DNA from: Mesostigma viride
Taxonomy: Eukaryota; Streptophyta; Mesostigmatophyceae; Mesostigmatales; Mesostigmataceae
NCBI GenBank assembly: GCA_009746045.1
Contig: RPFO01001545.1
Span: forward strand, 1 to 31,016
Direction: 5' to 3'
Length of the DNA: 31,016 bases
The position numbers and the translations under genes are program-made. The notes beneath the pieces are model-generated. The model was not told the DNA's origin. It saw only the letters and a list, made by a program, of their open reading frames with translations, and did no database searches. Shown here in pieces: positions 15,440-22,893 of this stretch (position 1 is its first letter; each line of letters opens with the position of its first letter).

Positions 15440-16078
15440 ATGTCGCTCCCCGTCGTGACCATCGATCGTCTCATGCCGTCGGAGACCGAGACCGGGACGG
15501 CGGAGGGTTTCTGGCTGAACCTGAGCGGGCGCTTGTACGACGATTTCGAACGCGAGGGGATGCAAGGCTTCGTGGACAAACTGGGTCGCTACTGCCTCGT
15601 TTTCAACTCGTACGAGGACGAGTTGGAGGAGGAACGTTGCGTGAGGCGCGTGGTCGACGAGCTCCTGTGTCGCAGGGTCCCGTTCAGCGTCGAGTTCTAT
15701 CGCGGGCCTAAGGGTCCGAGCGACGCGGATCGCGTGTACTGGAGGAGATGGGAGTCGCACATCGACATAACTCGGCCCGAGGTGCGCGTGATACGAGCCC
15801 ACCTGGAGAGGCCGCACAAGGACCCCGAGGTGTACCGGTCCGTCCCGCCGCCCGACCAGTTGCGGATAGGGCGATACTCGTTCTCCGCGGCGTACCGCCG
15901 TCTCCTCCACGACTATTGCAAGGACTTCACCGTGTACGAACTGGTCGGGACGTACGAAGGGGAGAACGAGAACCTGCCCTCTCACGCGTCGTGGTGCGCG
16001 GCCGCGCGCGCCGAGGCGGACGAACGACGACTTTCCGGCACCCCTCGGTCCGCGCCGAACGGCCGGTTCGAGGGCTGA
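15440..16078 (+). CDS. Hypothetical protein
   Basis: 212 aa from ATG 15440, preceded by GATTATATG at 15406-15414. It looks globular and charged: GFWLNLSGRLYDDFEREGMQ, DKLGRYCLVFNSYEDELEEE, VPFSVEFYRGPKG, and WESHIDITRPEVRVIRAHLE. The C-terminal 30 residues are Arg/Ala-rich and probably disordered. It is divergent from the putative virion protein at 15263. No family recognised. Confidence 0.6.
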   Translation: MSLPVVTIDRLMPSETETGTAEGFWLNLSGRLYDDFEREGMQGFVDKLGRYCLVFNSYEDELEEERCVRRVVDELLCRRVPFSVEFYRGPKGPSDADRVYWRRWESHIDITRPEVRVIRAHLERPHKDPEVYRSVPPPDQLRIGRYSFSAAYRRLLHDYCKDFTVYELVGTYEGENENLPSHASWCAAARAEADERRLSGTPRSAPNGRFEG

Positions 16079-16153
16079 CGAGGGTCGTCTGACCCGCGCG
16101 GCCGACTCGGTTTGACCCGATCGACATCCCGCGCGCCCCGCGCCGAACGGGTC

Positions 16154-16160
16154 CATAAAA
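16154..16160 (+). promoter_or_regulatory. CATAAAA box with long leader
   Basis: CATAAAACCC is followed by a leader of about 180 nt before ATG 16342. The leader carries GGACATCC-type words like those in the SSB leader. Confidence 0.4.
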
Positions 16161-16341
16161 CCCTCTCCTCTCCGTGGGAAGCGCACTCGCATCCCGCCAA
16201 ACCCGAAGAAACCAAACCGTACGCAGCGGGACATCCCGGACATCCTCTGCGTCCGAGTGTCCGTCTGTACCGACCGACCGACCGAGCCGAGCGCTCTCTC
16301 ACTCCTAAGTTCGGACATCGCGTTTGTCCTGACCGACGTCC

Positions 16342-16698
16342 ATGGCCCGCAAAAGCCTCAAGAAGACGAGCGGGGCCGCCCGTGCGAGGGCCCGCCGGAT
16401 CAACCTGGCCGCGGCTCGGGCCGCGGAACGGGAGCTGCTGGACGAGCAGACCGAGATGGTGCGCGCCATGATCGAGATCGTGCGGTCCAAAGTGCACGAG
16501 TTCGTGCGAGTTCTGGTGGACGAGGACAAGTTCCAGGACAACGTCGACTTCCTGGACAACGAGATGTCCCGAGCTGCCGTGGAGATCGGCGGCGCCCCCC
16601 TCGAGGGCCTGAAAACCGCGGACGCGTCCAAGGTGGACCCGCGGATCCTGGAGATCGCGCGCGACGTGAGGCGCGAGATCCGTGCCGGGATCGAATGA
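16342..16698 (+). CDS. Small basic helical protein
   Basis: 118 aa. The first 20 residues are strongly basic (ARKSLKKTSGAARARARR), followed by a long amphipathic helix (AARAAERELLDEQTEMVRAMIEIVRSKVHEFVRVLVDE) that could form a coiled coil, and an acidic/basic C-terminal helix. It might be a DNA-associated or structural protein, but no family is recognised. It has a CATAAAA box and long leader upstream and AATAAA at 16752 downstream. Confidence 0.6.
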   Translation: MARKSLKKTSGAARARARRINLAAARAAERELLDEQTEMVRAMIEIVRSKVHEFVRVLVDEDKFQDNVDFLDNEMSRAAVEIGGAPLEGLKTADASKVDPRILEIARDVRREIRAGIE

Positions 16699-17092
16699 AA
16701 ACGGACGATCGTCCGACGATCCGAAAATGCTCGTTTTCCGTAACTATTCGTAATAAACGAAATTGGAACGCCCATTGAGTGTCTGTGCGCATGCATGCAA
16801 TATCGTCAGGCCCGTAGATGGAGCGCGTATCGCGCGCATCGAACGGTTCGCGTTTGTAGGAAATCCACTCCTACAACTGTAGACCGTCGGACGATGACCC
16901 GATTGACGCTCGTCAAAGCTTGTAGGAAATCCACTCCTACAATTGTAGAGCGGACCCGATTGCGTGATGATAAACGAAAACGAATTTCCTGGCACCCCTT
17001 GACAAAATTTAATTGTATTGCTGCTTTTCCCACAACACGGCGCTCCTATCGACCTCTGAATTTAAATGCCGGCCCTAGCTAGTACCGTCTCC
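16699..17092. other. AT-rich intergenic region with two hairpin repeats
   Basis: Holds AATAAA at 16752-16757, two 29-bp repeats (16855-16883 and 16921-16949), and an AT-rich promoter-like stretch (AAAATTTAATTGTATTG at about 17004, GAATTTAAATG at 17058-17068) ahead of the membrane-protein gene. No open frame of credible composition is seen. Confidence 0.6.
16855..16949 (+). repeat. Pair of 29-bp hairpin-containing direct repeats
   Basis: Copies at 16855-16883 and 16921-16949 differ at one base and are 37 bp apart. Each contains TGTAGGA...TCCTACA, a 7-bp stem with a 7-base loop, followed by CTACAA(C/T)TGTAG, a second palindrome overlapping the first. Confidence 0.85.
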
Positions 17093-17323
17093 ATGGAGAG
17101 CGCGATCGCTCGCCTGCGCTCCTACCGCGTGTTCGGGTCCGCCCTCTTCGACTGGTTCGCCACGTGGCTCGCGGCACTCGCGTACGTCCGTTACGGTCGC
17201 GCCGGATCCTTCTCCCTCTCCGCCACCCTCCTACCCTTCGCCGTCCTCGTGGTCATCGGCGAAACCTTGCACGCCCTCATCGGCGTCAGCACCCCCGTGA
17301 CCCGGCTGGTCCTGCACCGGTAG
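17093..17323 (+). CDS. Small membrane protein conserved-looking in large viruses
   Basis: 76 aa from ATG 17093; an in-frame ATG at 17066 lies inside the TTTAAATG promoter-like element and is less likely. It starts with a basic helix (ARLRSYRVFGSALFDWFATWLAALAYV) and has a second hydrophobic segment (SATLLPFAVLVVIGETLHALIG) followed by STPVTRLVLHR. The order 'RSY-x-x-FG ... FDW', two membrane helices, 'TP' at the end, is one I associate with tiny membrane proteins in protist and algal large viruses. It is the first of a run of small same-strand genes to 19074. Probably a virion-membrane protein (inference). Confidence 0.6.
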   Translation: MESAIARLRSYRVFGSALFDWFATWLAALAYVRYGRAGSFSLSATLLPFAVLVVIGETLHALIGVSTPVTRLVLHR

Positions 17324-17410
17324 CGCTCCCCCCCCTTCCGGGCCGGTCCGTCGCCGTTTTTTTTGTGACCGGTATAGGATAGAACCGCGTCTCGTTCGAA
17401 AGCGACCATC

Positions 17411-18055
17411 ATGTACGACGACCCCATGCACCTCGCCGGAGCCCGAAGGATCCGCAGACGTCGACGCGTCCCCGCACCATCCTCCTCGTCCGCATCCGGA
17501 CTCGGCATCGCGCGACACAAGACACGGCCGTCCGCGCGCCGCCGAAAGGGAGCGCCGCGTCCGATCGGCGGCATCCTGTTTGCTTCCAGCTACACGAGCG
17601 GGCCTCTCCTGCCCTCCCTAGCGCGCCCCGTCCGACGCGTCGTGTCGGTCGCGCGCCGCGGTGGAGCGGGCGGGGCGGCCGTGGACGTCGACGCCCTCTT
17701 CGCCCGTCACTTCAACTCGTGTTCGGGTCCCGCTCCCTCGTCCGGCCGCGTCGGCCGCGGACGTCTCGCCTCCGCGCACCTGGCGGGCGCTTCCGTCCAC
17801 CGTCACCGTCACCGGCGGCGCCACCCCGCGTCGGCTCGTCCCGTCGCCTCGAGCGGGGCGGTCGTGCGCAGGCGTCACCCCCTCCGACGCGCGTCGAGGC
17901 CCGCGGGCGCGTCTCGTCCCGTCCACGGTCACCGTCGCCGTCGCGTGGCGCGTCCGATGGGTGCGGCCGGACCCGCGCACAAGCACCGCCGCCGCGTGAA
18001 GCGTCACCCGCGCCATCTGGCCGGACTCCGCGGGGTCCGACGCGCCACGAGGTGA
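17411..18055 (+). CDS. Arginine/histidine-rich basic protein
   Basis: 214 aa, highly basic, with stretches such as RRIRRRRRVPAP, RHKTRPSARRRKGAPRP and HRHRHRRRHP, almost no acidic residues, and a C-terminus rich in R/H/P/A. There is a short IGGILFASSYTSG block near residue 53. The composition matches DNA-condensing core proteins of adenovirus or nucleo-cytoplasmic virus type, though GC-rich DNA can create Arg-rich frames by chance. An element GGTATAGGATAG (about 17371-17382) lies 30-40 bp upstream of the ATG, and the gene sits in a run of small virion-like genes, both of which favour a real gene. The Arg/His bias extends over the whole length. Confidence 0.55.
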   Translation: MYDDPMHLAGARRIRRRRRVPAPSSSSASGLGIARHKTRPSARRRKGAPRPIGGILFASSYTSGPLLPSLARPVRRVVSVARRGGAGGAAVDVDALFARHFNSCSGPAPSSGRVGRGRLASAHLAGASVHRHRHRRRHPASARPVASSGAVVRRRHPLRRASRPAGASRPVHGHRRRRVARPMGAAGPAHKHRRRVKRHPRHLAGLRGVRRATR

Positions 18056-18103
18056 GAGAGGGCGGAATTTTATGTGTGTCCTATGGTATTCTAGCGCGTC
18101 GGG

Positions 18104-18418
18104 ATGGTTTGGAGCGTCCGTCTGATCTCCTCCCTCGCAGTCGGAGGGCTGGTCTTCTTCCTCATCCCCGTCGTGCAGTACGCGATGTTCCGGCGAAGGT
18201 TCTTCCGTCCCCGGTCCGTTGGATCGGGCGTGGGTCCGGGCGCTGGCTCGGGCGCGGGTCCGGGCGCGGGCGCGGGCGCTAGCGCTAGCGGTACGAGCAA
18301 GTGGCCGGCGCCCCCGTCCGGGAGCTGGATCGTGTTTTTCTACGATTCGCCCGTCTACGTGTACGCGGGCACGGCCGCGATCCTGTTCTACGTCCTGAGC
18401 TTCCTGTGGCTCGCGTGA
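18104..18418 (+). CDS. Two-helix membrane protein with Gly/Ala/Ser loop
   Basis: 104 aa. The first membrane segment is residues about 5-25 (RLISSLAVGGLVFFLIPVV), followed by a basic RRRFFRPR stop-transfer. A low-complexity loop of GSG/GPGAG repeats comes from a degenerate 12-bp DNA repeat (18225-18285). The second segment is FFYDSPVYVYAGTAAILFYV onward to the C-terminus. Promoter-like AT-rich sequence lies at 18065-18075. No family recognised; it is likely an envelope or inner-membrane protein. Confidence 0.55.
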   Translation: MVWSVRLISSLAVGGLVFFLIPVVQYAMFRRRFFRPRSVGSGVGPGAGSGAGPGAGAGASASGTSKWPAPPSGSWIVFFYDSPVYVYAGTAAILFYVLSFLWLA

Positions 18419-18496
18419 TCCCTCGGACCCGAAGACGCCGCCGCCCTCAAAATTATCCGCTCGTTTAGGTAACCACGCGCTCGCACGATTCCCTCC

Positions 18497-18787
18497 ATGG
18501 CGTGGACGCGACCCGTGATGGAAGCCTCCCTCGCCGCGATCGTCTCCGTCCTGGCCACTCTGTTCGTGGGGAATTACAAGGACGGTCCGCGATTCGACGT
18601 CCGCGCGCACCTTACCGGGCTGTTGAACGGCGGACCCTTCGACGGCGCGCTCAAGAGCTTCCTCTCCAAGCCCCCGCCGTCGACGGCCGGAGATTTCGAG
18701 CGGAAACGCGCCGTGCGTTCGGCCTTTTTCGCGGCCGTGTTCTACGCGGTCGCCTACGCCGTCTTCGCGCGGTTCTATCCGGCCTAA
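18497..18787 (+). CDS. Two-helix membrane protein
   Basis: 96 aa. Membrane segments lie near the two ends: MEASLAAIVSVLATLFVG and SAFFAAVFYAVAYAVFARFY. A hydrophilic loop between them includes DGPRFDVRAHLTGLLNGGPF and KPPPSTAGDFERKR. AT-rich bases precede the ATG at 18449-18455, and AATAAA follows the stop at 18830. Third member of the small-protein run; no family recognised. Confidence 0.55.
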   Translation: MAWTRPVMEASLAAIVSVLATLFVGNYKDGPRFDVRAHLTGLLNGGPFDGALKSFLSKPPPSTAGDFERKRAVRSAFFAAVFYAVAYAVFARFYPA

Positions 18788-18879
18788 CCCTAGCGAGCCG
18801 CGCGTCCTCGGGAGTCCGGGTCCGGCCGAAAATAAAATGTGAGACCTAATCAACGAATCAGCGTCGCGGTACGATAATC

Positions 18880-19074
18880 ATGGCCATGTTCATCCCCGCC
18901 GAACTCGTGAAGCCCCTCGCCGCCGGCCTCGCGTCTCTCCTCGCGAGCTTCCTGCTCGACCGGATCGACGCCATGGGCGCGGTCGACCTGTACGGCAACA
19001 AGCTGGTGGCCGCGCACGCGTTTTCGACCGCGCTCGCGTTCTACCTGATCACTTTCTACTTCGTGGGCAATTGA
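18880..19074 (+). CDS. Two-helix small membrane protein
   Basis: 64 aa. Helices are roughly LVKPLAAGLASLLASFLLD and AFSTALAFYLITFYFVGN, joined by a short loop (AMGAVDLYGNK). ATG 18880 sits at the end of an AT-rich tract (AAAATAAAATG at 18828-18838 and CGATAATC just before the ATG); the second ATG at 18886 is also possible. Last of the plus-strand small-protein run. Confidence 0.55.
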   Translation: MAMFIPAELVKPLAAGLASLLASFLLDRIDAMGAVDLYGNKLVAAHAFSTALAFYLITFYFVGN

Positions 19075-19249
19075 CGCGCGAATGGAGGACGGTGAGAGGA
19101 GTCGGTAATGGATTTCGTTTCTTTATTTCGTGTATTCGTTTATGGATCGAATAAAATGGTTTTAATTGCATGATCGCAAATCTCGGCATCGCTGCCATCG
19201 TTTTCGTCTCGCGAACTACACAATTATGCAAAAGGCGGTTTAGGGAACG

Positions 19250-19993
19250 TCACGGCGCGAACGGCCGGTCCTCCAACGCCATCACGACGTTGTCGTCCAA
19301 TGTCAGCTCCACCTCGCACTTGCGGCACACCTCGCGCAGGAGGTGCAGCTGGTCCTCTTTCACGTCCTTGGCCGTATCGTGCGTGCAGTAGAGGTGCAGG
19401 CGGTGGTTGAACGACTCGAAGTCGATCCCGAACGCGGCCAGACGCCCGAGTCCCCGCGCCCATTCCGTGACGTCCTCCACGACGATGAGGTCTCCCTGCG
19501 GGTACGACACGACGTCTACGTGTCCCGCGCGGCACCGGACGCCCGTGACTCCGTCCGTCTTGCGGGCGATGTCGTCCTTGATCTCTGCCAGGTGGCGGAA
19601 CCGCTTCGGCTCGCGTCCCGGCTCCTGCACCCACTCCACGAACGCGGGGACGAGGTCGGGGTGCATCCACATGCCGTGCGACGGCCCGATGTCCTCCCTC
19701 CACAGGCTGTGGGAGAAGTCCGGCTGCCTCCGCAGGGCGCGGCGGTACGCGCCCGTCGGGTCCGCGAAGAAGCGGGAGGCGTCCACCCTTCCCAGGAGCA
19801 TGCAGTCCGCCAGACTCTGGGCGTGGACGTACCCGATCCGCGCCTCGGCGTCCACGCGCGCGAGACGGTCTCTGCGGAACGCGGGCCCCGCGTCCGCCCG
19901 CGGGCGGTAGAAGTACACGGGGGGCTCCGCGTGCGAGAACTCGAAGTGGCTCTCCATGTAGGTCGGCTTCGAGTTGTCGGACGCGGCGGACAT
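19250..19993 (-). CDS. KilA-N domain protein
   Basis: 247 aa from ATG 19993. Residues about 52-122 carry a KilA-N-like pattern: IGYVHAQSLADCMLLGRVDASRFF, then the diagnostic GMWMHPDLVPAFVEWV (residues 107-122), which in the family reads 'G-x-W-x-HPDL-x(3)-x-x-W'. A charged helical C-terminal part follows (VKEDQLHLLREVCRKCEVEL). KilA-N domains bind DNA and are frequent in phage and large-virus accessory genes. A reverse-strand TTTAAA (20123-20128) about 130 bp upstream supports this start over in-frame ATGs at 20182 and 20154, which lie above the box. Confidence 0.75.
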   Translation of the reverse strand: MSAASDNSKPTYMESHFEFSHAEPPVYFYRPRADAGPAFRRDRLARVDAEARIGYVHAQSLADCMLLGRVDASRFFADPTGAYRRALRRQPDFSHSLWREDIGPSHGMWMHPDLVPAFVEWVQEPGREPKRFRHLAEIKDDIARKTDGVTGVRCRAGHVDVVSYPQGDLIVVEDVTEWARGLGRLAAFGIDFESFNHRLHLYCTHDTAKDVKEDQLHLLREVCRKCEVELTLDDNVVMALEDRPFAP

Positions 19994-20122
19994 CCTCTGC
20001 GTCTTTTTGTTATGGCCTGCGATTTGTTTCGTTCGTCGGACAGCGCGCTCGTCCGGGTGGTCACGGGAGACGGAGGGGGGAGATCGCGCGGGTCTGGCGG
20101 GCGGAGGAGGGGAGAGAGCGGA

Positions 20123-20128
20123 TTTAAA
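20123..20128 (-). promoter_or_regulatory. TTTAAA box of the KilA-N gene
   Basis: Self-complementary TTTAAA in GC-rich sequence, about 130 bp above ATG 19993; it rules against more upstream starts. Confidence 0.45.
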
Positions 20129-20175
20129 GAGGCGGCCGACGCGCCCGACCATTCCGTTCATCCGTGTCGTCCAAG

Positions 20176-20215
20176 GGATCATCTACGGCGGAGACGATCC
20201 CGCCCGATCGGACGG
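20176..20215 (+). repeat. 40-bp direct repeat, left copy
   Basis: Identical by eye to 20640-20679; begins ggatcatctacggcggagac and ends cgatcggacgg. It abuts the broken 3' edge of the BRO relic. Confidence 0.9.
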
Positions 20216-20639
20216 CAGCAACTGGATGATCTTGATCAGGCCCTGACGGTCCGTCACCGGCGTCTTTCGCTGCCTGGCACCGGGGAACTTCCTGTTGAAG
20301 CACAGTGCTTCAACTTCGGGATGGGCCTTGTAAATCCTACACAGGGCCCCAGATGCTTGCGTTGCGGCATTCGGAACGAGGCTCCCGTCCTCGTTCGTGA
20401 ACATCACTCCTTTGACCTGGGAACTGGATGTGTACGACAGCTCTGTACACCTCTTCGTGGGCTGAGCACAAGTTTCTAAACGCCTCGCTTGCATGCCTAA
20501 AAGAGTTGACGGTAAAGGAACCGTCCTGATTCGTAAACAATATGCATTTTATGGCGTCGATGACTGAAATCTTGCCATCCGGCGTCACGCGGATCTTGCC
20601 CGCGATCGGGTCCGCCTCGCCCTCCGGCGCGGCGTGGAC
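20216..20639 (-). pseudogene. BRO-N-like relic, composite of two partial domains
   Basis: Reading leftwards, the piece starts inside the 5' region of the BRO family (homology to 21716 begins at VHAAPEGEADPIAGKIRVT) and continues as GKISVIDAIKCILFTNQDGS to HIQFPGQ at about 20432. It then changes frame into a second partial copy (VMFTNEDGSLVPNAATQAS, KFPGARQRKTPVTDRQGL, IKIIQLLP) and breaks off at the 40-bp repeat. So two N-terminal domains are fused head to tail, each lacking part, with no start at the normal place and no C-terminal region. DNA near the right end is almost identical to 21630-21690, and near the left end to 21396-21455, so the parent is the gene at 20697-21716. Confidence 0.75.
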
Positions 20640-20679
20640 GGATCATCTACGGCGGAGACGATCCCGCCCGATCGGACGG
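20640..20679 (+). repeat. 40-bp direct repeat, right copy
   Basis: Second copy of 20176-20215. It replaces the expected first codons (upstream of VHAAP) of the BRO relic. Its end CGATCGGACGG is also the start of the promoter blocks at 5605 and 6155. Confidence 0.9.
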
Positions 20680-20696
20680 ACCAAGCGATGCGCACG

Positions 20697-21716
20697 TCAC
20701 ATTCTTGCGAGTTTCAGCGTGGTCTGCTTGAGGACCCGCTTGGGTCCACACACGCTCGAAGGCAGTTGCCTGGGTCCGGGACCGCTTGGCGGCGGAAGCG
20801 GCGCGGCGCTCGTCGTCCCGGCCGGCGGCAGCCGTTTGAGACTGGCCAAGCGCTCCTCCCTCTTCCTCTTGTTATCCAACGCGTAGGAACGAGGTTGCGG
20901 GATCTTCGCCTCCTCGTGGAGTCCTATGCCCGCGAACGCGCCGAACATCTTGGCGCCTATGTCTCGAATGCTCTGAACGGGATCCGCTCCCGCCTTTACG
21001 CGTTTCTCGTTCACGATGTTCATCAAGTCCACCCCGGCGGACATGGCCTCCGTGAAGTAGTCCCGCCCCCCGTCGCCTTTCTTCATGCCGTGCAACTCGC
21101 GGATCTCCGCCGTGTGCATCCCGGACACCGTGAAGTTCACCGTCTCGTTCACGATGGCGTATACGCGTCGAGGGTCGGACGCGAGGGCCGGCGCGCCGCT
21201 CTCTTTGATGGCGGCCATGTGGCTCTTGGCCGATTCGCACGCCTTGATGCGTTTGTCTTCGCCGAGATTCTCGGCCTCGGCGTCCTTGGCGTCTGCGCGG
21301 GCGTATATGTCGTCAGCAAGAGATCGGTCGGCGTCCAGGTACCTCTCGAGCAGGACAGCCAGGGCGTGGCGGAAACTGGCAGCTTTCTTGCCCGGCAGCA
21401 ACTGGATGATCTTGATCAGGCCCTGACGGTCCGTCACCGGCGTCTTTCGCTGCCCCTGACCTGGGAATTGGATGTTGGTCAACGTTTCACCAACCTCTTT
21501 GTGTTCGTTTTGGAGCCTCAGTAGAGTATGGCTAGCTTGACTTTGCGCGCCTGGCGCGAGGACACCGGAACTGTTGGTGTAGCAGACGACTTTGATGGCA
21601 TCGATGACCGAGATCTTGCCATCGGACGTCACGCGGATCTTGCCCGCGATCGGGTCCGCCTCGCCCTCCGGCGCGGCGTGGACGGGTTGCAAGTACAGCG
21701 CGAGCGCTCCCGACAT
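20697..21716 (-). CDS. BRO-N-like protein, full-length
   Basis: 339 aa from ATG 21716. The BRO-N-like domain (residues about 20-115) shows GKIRVTSDGKISVIDAIKVV, FPGQGQRKTPVTDRQGL and IKIIQLLPGKKAASFRHALA. It is followed by RYLDADRSLADDIYARADAKDAE and the C-terminal block shared with the gene at 6334 (ACESAKSHMAAI, YAIVNETVNFTVSGMHT, GADPVQSIRDIG). The end is Pro/Arg-rich. Compared with the 6334 copy it is more GC-rich and has a longer tail, so it represents an older branch. It is the probable source of the adjoining relic. DNA binding is inferred from the family. Confidence 0.7.
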   Translation of the reverse strand: MSGALALYLQPVHAAPEGEADPIAGKIRVTSDGKISVIDAIKVVCYTNSSGVLAPGAQSQASHTLLRLQNEHKEVGETLTNIQFPGQGQRKTPVTDRQGLIKIIQLLPGKKAASFRHALAVLLERYLDADRSLADDIYARADAKDAEAENLGEDKRIKACESAKSHMAAIKESGAPALASDPRRVYAIVNETVNFTVSGMHTAEIRELHGMKKGDGGRDYFTEAMSAGVDLMNIVNEKRVKAGADPVQSIRDIGAKMFGAFAGIGLHEEAKIPQPRSYALDNKRKREERLASLKRLPPAGTTSAAPLPPPSGPGPRQLPSSVCGPKRVLKQTTLKLARM

Positions 21717-21996
21717 GATGTCCTGTCGATGATCGACAGAGACGAAGTGGCCGGCCCGAACGAGCCGATGCGTCAGCGGACGCCGGCGGTGTACTCGCGT
21801 CTATACGGGACAATCGGACGCGGACGATGTCCGGAAGTCCTGTGACTCTGAGCGCGGACGAGACTGACCAGCCGCAGTTTCGTGCCGTCGAGAGGGTCTC
21901 GCCGTATTGTATACCGCGCCGCGCCGTGTCGGATCCACGGGTCGCGCCAATCCATGGTGGGAAACGACGCGAGCGATCGGACGGCCGACCCCGCGC
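21717..21996. other. Intergenic region
   Basis: Short open frames here have poor composition and no start context. GTATTGTATACC at about 21904-21915 is the only promoter-like site. I see no supported gene. Confidence 0.5.
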
Positions 21997-22107
21997 CTAC
22001 TCCGGCCAGGTGGCCACCTTGCACGCCCACACGAGCACGGTGTGAGTGGCGGCCACGACGCACGCGCGGATCGCGCCCTTCGCCGTCTCCAACGCCCGGC
22101 ACTCCAT
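21997..22107 (-). CDS. Micro-ORF, possible single-pass membrane peptide
   Basis: 36 aa with one hydrophobic helix (AIRACVVAATHTVLVWACKV) ending in WPE. It starts at ATG 22107, about 80 bp from the AT-rich element at 22186-22197 that it would share with the divergent channel-like gene. It is too short to be certain; support is the helix, the start, and the lack of any other gene here. Confidence 0.3.
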   Translation of the reverse strand: MECRALETAKGAIRACVVAATHTVLVWACKVATWPE

Positions 22108-22185
22108 CCGCGCGCCCGTCCGTCGCGTCTCATCCGGGGCGGAGAAAAAGGGCGCACGCGGGACGGGCGAACGCCCGCCTCGACG

Positions 22186-22197
22186 GATTTATTTATC
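22186..22197. promoter_or_regulatory. GATTTATTTATC promoter element
   Basis: An AT-rich 12-mer stands 23 bp before ATG 22220 of the channel-like gene; its reverse complement (GATAAATAAATC) faces the micro-ORF at 22107. Confidence 0.5.
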
Positions 22198-22219
22198 GAC
22201 GGGTACAGATATCGACCCG

Positions 22220-22501
22220 ATGGTGCTCGACCTCCTGCGCGACGCCCGGTTCGTCCGATTCGTGCTCGGCGCGGTCAGCGTCTACGCGCTCTTCCGCGTG
22301 GCGCTCGTCCTCCTCTTCGCGATCGTGTACTGGCTCGTGTCCCTCCGCGACCCCAAGGCCTTCTCCCGACGCCTCTCCCTCGGCGACGCGCTCTACCTCA
22401 GCGTGGCCACCGGCACCACGCTCGGGTATTGGGACGTCGCGCCCGTCGGACGGGTCGCGAGGACATGTACCGGATTGCACGCCCTCTCCTGCGTCTTCTG
22501 A
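22220..22501 (+). CDS. Kcv-like miniature potassium-channel protein with altered filter
   Basis: 93 aa, the size of the minimal K+ channels of algal viruses. TM1 is residues about 14-40 (FVLGAVSVYALFRVALVLLF...). A turret and pore helix (SLGDALYLSVATG) lead to the filter TTLGYWD (residues 66-72), and VAPVGRVAR starts TM2. The filter normally reads T-x-G-Y/F-G-D; here Trp71 (TGG, 22430-22432) replaces the second Gly, one base from GGG. TM2 is short: the protein stops 13 residues after Arg80. Another frame over the next 32 bp is hydrophobic (LLTTASIII) and ends at 22533, so an indel may hide the true end. As written, selective K+ conduction is doubtful. A frame open further upstream to 22046 is ignored because the promoter lies at 22186. 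Confidence 0.7.
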   Translation: MVLDLLRDARFVRFVLGAVSVYALFRVALVLLFAIVYWLVSLRDPKAFSRRLSLGDALYLSVATGTTLGYWDVAPVGRVARTCTGLHALSCVF

Positions 22502-22553
22502 CGACCGCCAGCATTATTATCGACGCAGAATAGTACGACCCCACCCTTGACCC

Positions 22554-22661
22554 ATGGACATCTCTCGCGCGCCCTCGGCGATGTGGAACGCGTTCGCGTC
22601 CGCCCCTCTCCTCGCCCGCGTCCTGTTCGTCCTCGCGGTCGCCCTGGCGCCCGTTCCCTGA
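22554..22661 (+). CDS. Micro-ORF, single-helix membrane peptide
   Basis: 35 aa: a short polar start followed by LLARVLFVLAVALAPVP. ATG 22554 is preceded at about 22-41 bp by AT-rich CATTATTATC and then GAATAGTA, like the proximal promoters of this virus. It lies 52 bp after the channel-like gene on the same strand. Tiny hydrophobic proteins are common in large-virus virions, but nothing confirms translation. Confidence 0.35.
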   Translation: MDISRAPSAMWNAFASAPLLARVLFVLAVALAPVP

Positions 22662-22765
22662 CGTTCGACCCGTACCCGTTCGGCGTCCCGCGCATATTCG
22701 CACGACAGCCGCGGCGTCCTGGCTCCAACGGCCTGCTTCTCCTGAACTGATCCCCGAAACGGATA

Positions 22766-22807
22766 GACGAGTTTATTGACGATTTCGTTGGACGAGTTTA
22801 TTGACGA
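22766..22807 (+). repeat. 17-bp direct repeat pair before the MGCC gene
   Basis: GACGAGTTTATTGACGA at 22766-22782 and 22791-22807, 25 bp start to start. AT-rich, in an intergenic region; AATAATAAAG follows. Possibly a tandem promoter or regulator site of the gene at 22894. Confidence 0.7.
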
Positions 22808-22893
22808 ATAATAAAGAATGCGTTCCGTGCATCTCGCGTGTCCAAAACATTTTCATTGAGACGGGTAATAACGGCGCTCCTGCTCGAGAACTC

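Noticed and set aside
16855-16949. CRISPR array
   Set aside because: Only two repeats, no cas genes, eukaryotic-virus context; reported as repeats with CRISPR-like geometry only.
19343-20479. 378-residue plus-strand open frame opposite the KilA-N gene
   Set aside because: Shadow frame; it runs across an intergenic promoter and into the BRO relic.
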